Assembly (NCBI GenBank): GCA_023313575.1
Contig: JAJTTP010000003.1
Location: 1,488,001-1,552,000, forward strand
Length of the DNA: 64,000 bases
DNA from: Eutypella sp. D-1
Taxonomy: Eukaryota > Ascomycota > Sordariomycetes > Xylariales > Diatrypaceae
Direction of reading: 5' to 3'
Part shown: piece by piece, positions 56,408 through 64,000 of the stretch
How the letters are laid out: each line of letters begins with the position of its first letter
How positions within the stretch are numbered: position 1 is the stretch's first letter
Notes under the pieces: generated by a model
Told to the model about the DNA's origin: nothing
The model's input: only the letters and a program-made list of their open reading frames with translations
Database searches by the model: none
Translations under genes and position numbers: made by a program

Positions 56408-57797
56408 TCGGCCGGCATGAACTTCCTGTATGTCGGTGCAAATAATAAATATGAACACCTTGATCCGACATGACTACATTGATAATGAGCTTGAGGTTTT
56501 ACACGTTGTCGCAACCAGTATGTGGGCCCAGAAGGGCCCACACTGGCCACCTATGTATAAATAGGGAGCACACGGGCCAAGGTTGGGCAGATTCCTTCTT
56601 TTCCTTCCTTCCCTAGAGCCGTAGCAGGGCCCTTTTGGCCCCCAAAATGTATGCCATTTTTTGGTTACGACACACGTCACAAGATTGAACAGAGCAAACA
56701 CGTGTGTAATGAACATGGTACGCCTGTGTCGACGAAAGTTTCCATCCTTGCATCTATTACCTATCTCTTGTGTATAAGCGCCGCCATATGACTACGACCA
56801 GTTTCTGATACAGATACTTCGAAACCTAGACGAAGGAGAGCTAGAAGTCTATATCCCAACTCTCCCGTTTATATGCGTAATGAACACGGTAAATCTTCTG
56901 ACTCGATGGTTCCCGTCTCAGACATCGCCGGAAAAGGTTGACGCCCCCGTAACCCCATGATTACCATTATTACCCGAAACAACCCACCGTAAGAACGTAC
57001 ATGTGTGCGTGACTGGGTATTGGCTGGCTAGATACAGACATAGACGAATGCATAGGTACTGTTTCCCCCTCCGCTTCCACGACATAAGAGAAGTATGACT
57101 TTGGGACGCTGGAAAAATGTGTGGGGACGAAAAGAGAGATGAGCCAGCGCCATAATATCCCAGGGTCCCCATTTCCAAGTACGTACACGTATATATGCAT
57201 GGGGAGAAGGGTGTCGTTGAGACATCAAGCGCCTGGCCGTTGAAACTGGTAAGGTCGCTCTATTGTTTCTGTGAGCTATCTGTCGTCGGTGTAGTCGAGT
57301 CATAACAGTAGTTATTCGTTACCCCCTGCCCCATTATCAAACCTCTCGTTATGAGTAACAAGCAAAGAGCGGGATATCAACATGGAGGATGAAAAAGAAA
57401 TATAAGTACATGACAAAGGGAATAAAACAACAAGTCGGATCATACCGATCGTGACATAGGGAATAATAGAATACGCCCCCCCCCTACGGCCGGTGAGCAG
57501 TCGGCACGAGAGCGGGTGCGCAGTATGTATGGCATGTGTGTCGTGTACGTTTTTTTTTTCTCTCTGTGTGTGTCTGTGTTTGTGTGCTCGTAGAGTAGGC
57601 GATGTCGTTTTCGCACGGTTGCTTCTGCTTCGCTTCTTTCGCATCCTAAGCAGCCTAACAGCAGTAGGCAAACGAATGTGTCGTCGTCATTGATCATCAG
57701 AAGACGCCAACCGCCGCCCCAGGGTCCCAATTCTGAAATTTCTCTCGCATGCAACCCCTTCCACCTTCTTTATTTATCATATCGCAAGCGACTCGGC
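56408..57797. other. Intergenic region between convergent genes
   Basis: This 1.39 kb contains low-complexity pieces: a C run near 57477-57484 and a T-run followed by TCTCTC/TGTGTG sequence at about 57550-57590. Several overlapping chance frames occur on both strands. I see no gene. Confidence 0.55.
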
Positions 57798-60700
57798 TTA
57801 CCGCACCATAGAAACCCTAGCGCCGGCGCTCGCGGGACCACCCTTGGCGCCCTGGAGCAGGATGGCACGGCCCTCCTGCCAGCCGCGGCTAGCGGCGACC
57901 TCGTCGACGGTCATATTAGCGTCGTCGCGGGCCTCGAGGTCGACGGGGCTGTGGGTTAGGAGGAGGCGCAGGATCGCCGGGTCGCCGTTCTCTACCGCCT
58001 GGAAGTACCCGTTGTGTCCGCGGTACATACGGTTCGGGTCCGCGCCGTGCCGCAGCAGCAGCTCGATGATCTCGGTGTCCGCCCCATGCAGCCGCCGCAG
58101 AGCCTTCACGATCGGCAGGTGCTCACCCGGCGCGTTCACGTCGGCGCCCGCCTCTTCCTGTTTGGTTCATTCGTGTTAGAAGTAGAAATGTTCAAGTAAA
58201 AGAAGGGGGCGGGAGTGGGGGTATTATGATGGACAGGGTTGGGTGGTCGAGGGGCCATCACTTACAAGTAAGAAGTGCACGATCTCCTTGCGCTCCTCGC
58301 GAATGGCGGTGGTGAGTGGAGAAAAGACGCCTCCGTTGCGGTCTTCGACGCTTACGCCGGCCTTCAGCAGTAGCTTAATACTCTCGAGCTGGTTTGCTAC
58401 GACAGCCATCTCCATAACTCCTTTGAAAGCCCGCGGTTCCGCCAGCGCTGGCAGAAGCCGCTTCAGGATCGCCGGCTGCTTCACTGCCATGCACACCGGC
58501 CAGTTCTCGCCCCGGATGTTGGGGTCCGCTCCTCGGGACAGAAGGAGCTCCTATTCAATTTGTTTTGAAAGGTTAGCGATAGATTTTCATTGGCTATCAG
58601 ACAGAGATGGCGTGATGTGCTACGTACCACCAGATCGGGTCGGTTCTCGCGGATGGCCGTGGTAAGGGGTGTGCAGCCCGTCTTGGGGGCCTTGTCGTTA
58701 GGCGAGACCTTGCCGCTGTCCAGAAGCCAGTTGAGCGCCTCGAGATTGTGACACTGCACCGCTGTCTCTAGGATACCCTTGGGAGCGTTAAGGTCGGCGC
58801 CAGCCGACACCAGCGGTTGCAGATACTGTGTCCGGTAGTGCGTCACGCACTTGAACGCGGGGTACTCGGCGCTCGGCGCGTTCGGGTCTATAATCGTGAA
58901 GAAAAAGCCAGTCAGCTCCTGTAATCTCAACATGCATGTATATATATATATATATATATATGTGCAACGATGTTCCAAATACAAAGAAATGGCACGACAG
59001 AAAAGAACTTACCCGCGCCGTTAGCGAGAAGGAGGTCAAAGATGTCGGCGCGATCGTCGCGAATGGCCGAGCATAGCGGTGTGTATATGCCGTCCTTGCG
59101 GGAGTTGGGGTCGACGCCGGCCTTGAGCAAGACACGAACGGAGTCAATATTGTTCTCGGAGGTGGCAAGCTCCATGACGCCGGGGGCGCGCTTGGGGTCG
59201 GCCCCTCGGGCGAGCAGCAGCTCGAGGATGCGTGGCAACGACGCGGCTGGCCAGAGCATATGCTTCGGCCCCGGCAGGTTAGGGTTAGCCCGGTGGTCCA
59301 GCAGGCTGGCGACCACCTCAATGCGGTGCGACCCGATGGCCTCGAAGAGCGGCGTGTGTCCGTGCCCGTTCTTCGTGTTCGCATCCGCTCCGTAGTCGAG
59401 TAGCAGGTCTATCACCCGCTTCGACTTCTTCCTCTTGATCGCCACCATCAGCAGCGCGTCGCCATCCGCCATGACGTGGTTCGCATCGCCCCCGTAAGCG
59501 AGTAGAGCGCGCGCCAGGTTAAACTTGTCTTCGAGCACGGCCGCTGACAGCGGCGTTTCCGCGTGGTGCCCGACAGGGGCGTTGGGATCAGCGCCGTATC
59601 TGTTGTGGTAACCTTGGTTAGCAATCACGGATACCTCTTTTCTAGTGGGTGAGGCTTAAGGCAGCCCGCCCTATCAACTCAACGGCGAAGAGTAAGTTGT
59701 CTCCGTTACCTAGTTAGAATAACTTACTTCAGCAGCATAGTAGCGGCCTCGAGGGATGAGGCTTCGGCCGACATATATAACGGGTTCATGCCATGGCTAT
59801 CGGGGGCATTGACATCGGCTCCGAAAAGCAAGAGCACACGGACGGTCTCGGTGTCGTGGTTTGATATGGCCTGGTTTAGGATGTGGGCTTTGGGTCCTAT
59901 ATTGGGGGACACGCCACGGTCAAGCAGCTGCTCCACCATCTTGGAGTTCCTAGCCTCCACAGCGGACAGCAGGGACTGCCTCAGATCGTGGCTGTCGGCC
60001 CCGGCACTATTCCGCGGTTGCCACCTAGGCTGGGAGTGCGGATCAGCCTTGAAGCGGACGACCTTGAAGGGTTCAAACGCCTCCATCTCATCGATAAGCG
60101 TATCCGCCTCCGTGTGGTGGGCTGAATCCGAGTGGTGAATGGAGCTCGTATGGTGCAGGGAGCCGCTCGCGTTGGATCGGTTATTGTAGTGGTCGGCGGA
60201 TCCAGATCCGTTCCCAGTCCCCGTCCGGTGGTTAAAACTGTCAACGGTCCGGTCGAAGTTATCCGCTATGGACATCCTCCGCTCCCGGTGGATGCTCCGG
60301 CTTGAGGAGGTCTTAATAGTGTATCCCGATATCGAGGGTTCGCGCTCTGGCGCCTGCCTGAGAATCGGGCTGGCGGCATCTTCGCGCGTGGGGCCGGAGG
60401 AACGATCGGTATTAGAACCACCTCTACTATTCCCTATGCCGGATAGGGCTGGTAAGGCGGGGAGCGGCGGTAGAGCGTCTGGGGGTACCTCGCGGACTTC
60501 GTGGTTAACATCGTAAGTCTTCTCCCTCGCTGTGCCTGCGCTCCCGCCAAGCCCAGTCTTGACCCTTGTCAAGCGTTCCAGTGCGGCAGCAAGACCGGTG
60601 TAACCAATGCCAACGGATTCGTCAATCTTATCGTCGCCGAGAGACCACTGGAAGACGAGGGCGCTCATCCGCAGGGCCTCGCGCGTCTTCTCGAGGTTGT

Positions 60701-61094
60701 CCCGCATCTTCTGGACGTCGTTGGACGAGAACATGCTGCGGAAGCCCTTCTGGAGCCGGCCCATAGCGCCCTTCTTCTCGTAGTCGAGGAAACGACTAAG
60801 GATCTGGTCGAGGATCTGGAAGTCGTTGTATGTGGTGCGGAACTTCTTGTCCAGCTCCGAAAGCATGTCGCCCGGCAGCTTCTGCCCGTTCTTCGTGCAC
60901 TCGGTCAACCCAGCCTCGAGGGCCCACATGATTCGGCTCGTGTCCATGAACTCGAGCGCGAGCTCGTCGAATTGGGAAGAGTGCTTCTCGACCGTACCCA
61001 GGTACTCGAGCATGTGGATTGCGATCTTGTTGCCGAGCACCGTGGCCTTGTGGCACGAGCTGAGCACGGAATCGGCCGCCCTGGTGGTAGCCAT
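57798..61094 (-). CDS. Ankyrin-repeat protein with fungal helical N-terminal domain, five exons
   Basis: Exons are 61094-59728, 59599-59013, 58887-58628, 58550-58266 and 58157-57798. The introns are 128, 125, 77 and 108 bp, all GT-AG, and every junction keeps an ankyrin unit in frame; 952 residues. I chose MATTRAADSV at 61094 because the longer upstream frame lacks similarity. Residues 1-230 are a helical domain like the N-termini of other fungal ankyrin and STAND-type proteins (LGNKIAIHMLEYLGTVEKHS). Residues 230-370 are disordered, rich in Ser, His and Pro. From about 373 to 940 there are many ankyrin repeats (LLLFGADVNAPD, LLDYGADANTKNGHGHTPLF, LLLRHGADPN), interrupted by degenerate units. 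No NACHT or other catalytic domain is present, so a scaffold role is likely. The second intron contains a (TA)n run. Confidence 0.88.
58937..58962. repeat. (TA)n microsatellite inside an ankyrin-gene intron
   Basis: About twelve uninterrupted TA dinucleotides within the 125 bp second intron of the ankyrin gene. Length variation here would not change the protein. Confidence 0.85.
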
Positions 61095-64000
61095 GATGAT
61101 GACTGAGGGGCGGGTCTCGGACCAATTTCTTTGTTCTAGCCAAGGACACTCTATACCCTCGTCCTTATGCACAAAATATCTGAATATAGGATTTGTATCA
61201 ACAAAACGGTTCCTGCGCGCTTCTGCGCTAACCTTCGCGAATGAATGGTCAGTAAAAAGAAACAAACATCGAGAAACCGAACAAAAAGCAGAACTAGCGT
61301 GACAGGTGGGAATGGGAATGGATACCTTTATGCTACAATCTATACCCTCCGGAGAGGGAGCCGAGAAGGGCCTACATACTATACTATACCATACCAACTA
61401 CCATGTGCGCCAGTTCGGTGGGTATTGAACCCCATACGGACTCCGTCGCTATCTCGGCACGTGCAAGGGATCAGTCATGAGCGTCGTAGAGCGGACGAAT
61501 CTGGTCATGGCGATTCAACACTAGCATTGGACAAGCGTTTCTGGGCTGCATATGCCAGTCAGTGCGGTAGAGATTTCTGGCATCTAAACACTGCACGTTT
61601 CCACTTCGAGAGGAGAGGAGATGGAAAGGAGGGTAATAACGAGGGGCAAAAAAGCAGTAAACAGCGACGAGTCCGTCTCCTGTGTAGGTCCATCTGGCTA
61701 GCTGAAAGGATGCAGTCCGTCGACTCAAGAGCATGAAATAGCACGCCTACTTCCCTGCGCGGGACCCCGGAAGAGTGGTAAAGTGGATTCTGGCGAGCGA
61801 TGCGGCGGCGGCGAGTAGCCAGCCAGAGCGAGACCATTGCCCGGACTAAACTGCATGAGGAGATCTCCGCGTGTCTCCCAATGGCCCGGGTCCAGGGGGC
61901 ATCGTCTGGTAGTTGGGGCCTTCTCGGTGCCCGATCTCCACGATGCCATGGGGATAAGAGCGACGATCCAAGTTAGATCAGAGGGACTGTCTGGGACAAG
62001 ATAAAGAAGGGGCACGAGATCTAAGTAGATGGGTCCTCTCTGGCGATCTAGCGACTATCTGCTTACCATGCAGGATGAGGCTAAGGACATAGGCTATCCC
62101 GGATCTGTTTAAGGCCTTGTAAGAAAAAAAAATTAGGCGCCGATTATCGAGATCGTATTCTGCTATGGGAGGCGAATCTTCGCACGAATATATCCATCCA
62201 TACACACATCCCATTTCGAACCATTTTCCTGTGTTATTAGTGATCGAGTTCCCCCCCTTCCCTCCGGCGAAAGAGTAGCGCGCTTATAGTACGAGATCAG
62301 TGCCCGTGATTACCCTTATGGCGATCGAGGCTAGCTATCTCGAACTTCTCGCTCTGGGCCGCGAACCGTCAGCTAACCTAGCGGGAGAGAGCCGTCGAGA
62401 ACATGCAAAAGCATTGACTCGTTTGCTCCTACCGCGACTGTACGTGCATACACGCACAAAGTAGGTATAAGTGAGCACCGGGGCGGTCCTTCGCGGGCAG
62501 CTTCCGCACAACGTACTTCATGTAGTTTAGGACGGACTGAACTAGTTCCCTAGGTAGACAGGATCCTCGCAGATATGTAGCTAGTGTTAGGGAAACCAGA
62601 CTAGGAAGACCATAGACGGACGCCCCCTTGGCTAGCGGTGACGGCTTCACATCCGGTTCCTAGTCTCGGTCAACACTATTATCTGCTTCGGGAAGCGAGG
62701 CACAAACACTGTTTCGAAAGCAAGAACACGGGGAAGCGCTCTAGCAAGCGCCGAACCTGTCTGTCTGCACCTCACTTCCCTCCTTGCCACGTTTTGGAGG
62801 CGGCCATGCGAGGGAAGATCAAGGGGGATGGTGAGAATAACTATGTAGCTACTTCAGTAAGCGTATGGAGTCTAGCTATTTATTGAATGTGAACAACATC
62901 AACGCAGCCACGAACGTACTTGATTTCAATCACACAAGCGGCCGAGCGGGCTTTTCTAAAATCCGTCATTTTAGTGAATCTAGGACTATAAATGATCGAC
63001 TTGGCTAGATCGTGGTGCTTCGGAGCAAGAAATTTCGCAGGATATCGTAGCTTGATATAGCCCTTTTTCATACTTTTTCCTTCTTTTTGTCTGGACGGCC
63101 TGTTCTGGCCCTTGCGAAAGAAAGTGACAAGACCACCGGCTGCTACTTATCTCGGTACGAGATCCTTAGTCCAGCCGGTCAGGGTCCCAAGGAGCTGGGC
63201 TCTGTTATTCAGGATTTTGGCGGGGTGGGTCTAACTTGCCAGCCCGCCAACCTACCAACTTCTTGAAGTTCGTTCGCTTTGGTTACTTCTAGATATTTGT
63301 AGGCGATATTTTTGACTACCTAGATAGGTACACACCTGTCTATTTTTCTTAGCACCTATTTGTTAGCATCTGTCTGTTTCTGTTAGCAGCTGAAATTGAT
63401 GAGATACCAACCTTGCGTTAGGTGGGGTTGAGGCACACTGTAAAAGCTTACCAACTAGAGCTCTACAGTCCCGCTACTATGGTATTTATGTGCGGGGCGC
63501 TTAGACCATCTCGAACTATAAAAGCTACCCATATTTACTTAGGCTCCTTATGTAAGGCAAGAGCCTGTTAGGTAAGCAGTATATTTATACCTTATTGGGT
63601 ACGACCTGCTCTCGGATGTAATCGGAGTTAAGATTGCCCCTTACGACCTAGATGATCCCCCCTGTCAATCATATTACATCACCAGTAGACTTTTGTTCAC
63701 ATATTGGAACCTCACATACGGAAACATAAATATTCGTTTCCTTATATATATTTTTTAAAATTGCTAAGGATTGATTCAAGATAGTACGAACTTCTGTCAC
63801 TGATAAATGCAGCTGTTCGTACTTTGTTGACATGCCGTGTCATTGCTGACAAGTCATCTATCTAGGCAACTTGTCAGTTGCTTTTTTCCCCGGGTATCCC
63901 ATGTATCGCGGATATTTAACCGATATCCGCCCCTGGTATGCACCGCTTGTCCGCAAATAGACCACCCTCATGCTGATGCATCGTATCAAACCCCGTTAGG
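61095..64000. other. 2.9 kb intergenic region at the window end
   Basis: It begins with the 5' flank of the ankyrin gene. Frames of up to 160 codons on both strands overlap one another and lack domains. CCTAGG-type motifs appear at about 62550 and 63320. Two inverted repeats lie at 63846-63877 and 63908-63930. No gene could be supported. Confidence 0.5.
63846..63930. repeat. Two adjacent inverted repeats
   Basis: CTGACAAGT (63846-63854) pairs with ACTTGTCAG (63869-63877) across 14 bases. GCGGATAT (63908-63915) pairs with ATATCCGC (63923-63930) across 7 bases. Both are perfect. They could be parts of a transposon end or a small palindromic element continuing past the window. Confidence 0.6.

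Overview
This window is nuclear DNA of a filamentous ascomycete (Pezizomycotina; probably Sordariomycetes, by inference). The evidence is: short GT-AG introns of 52-128 bp; fungal families such as Utp8, Elg1, an ARN/SIT siderophore transporter, a cyanide-hydratase-like nitrilase, F-box-type proteins and an ankyrin protein; frequent TACCTAGGTA-type intergenic motifs; and a 13 kb AT-rich island with the signature of repeat-induced point mutation (RIP: CpA/TpG lost, CpG kept).

Layout. 1-803: C-terminal end of an unidentified gene (+). 1781-4379: DUF8035-like protein with an RD-rich tail (-, one intron). 4380-11571: about 7 kb with no recognisable gene. 11572-14382: Utp8 (-), divergent from 15314-18964, Elg1/ATAD5 (+), across a 931 bp shared promoter. 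20591-21907: low-complexity protein with a polyQ tract and one hydrophobic segment (+). 22956-37752: an F-box-type gene split by a retroelement nest. 38504-39979: secreted DUF1593/Sde182-like nucleoside-hydrolase-fold protein (-). 43153-44586: secreted histidine phosphatase (+). 44798-46073: nitrilase with four exons, one of 18 nt (-). 50931-53035: siderophore transporter, five exons (+). 53608-54261: fungal RNEIY-type ORF with a premature stop (-). 55257-56407: SIRT5-like sirtuin (+). 57798-61094: ankyrin-repeat protein, five exons (-). The remaining 3 kb holds no gene I can support.

The main event is the island at 23376-36637. The outer element has 199 bp terminal repeats (TGTTGG...CCAACA) and an ATGCC target duplication. 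Removing it with one ATGCC copy joins the two host fragments in frame into about 509 codons. Inside it lies a Ty3/Gypsy element on the minus strand (27433-34704, GGAAC/AGAAC duplication). Through the RIP damage its zinc knuckle, protease, reverse transcriptase, RNase H and integrase tail can still be read in canonical order. Inside that sits an inverted solo LTR of the same family (29861-30274, TTTAC duplication). In all three layers the outermost LTR ends escaped RIP while the interior is saturated.

The other strong signal is regulatory: two inverted ATCAGATAA sites, the known consensus for fungal GATA iron repressors (SreA/Sre1), lie about 300 bp upstream of the siderophore transporter. The other genes look like independent housekeeping or secreted-enzyme genes. 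I see no convincing biosynthetic cluster.
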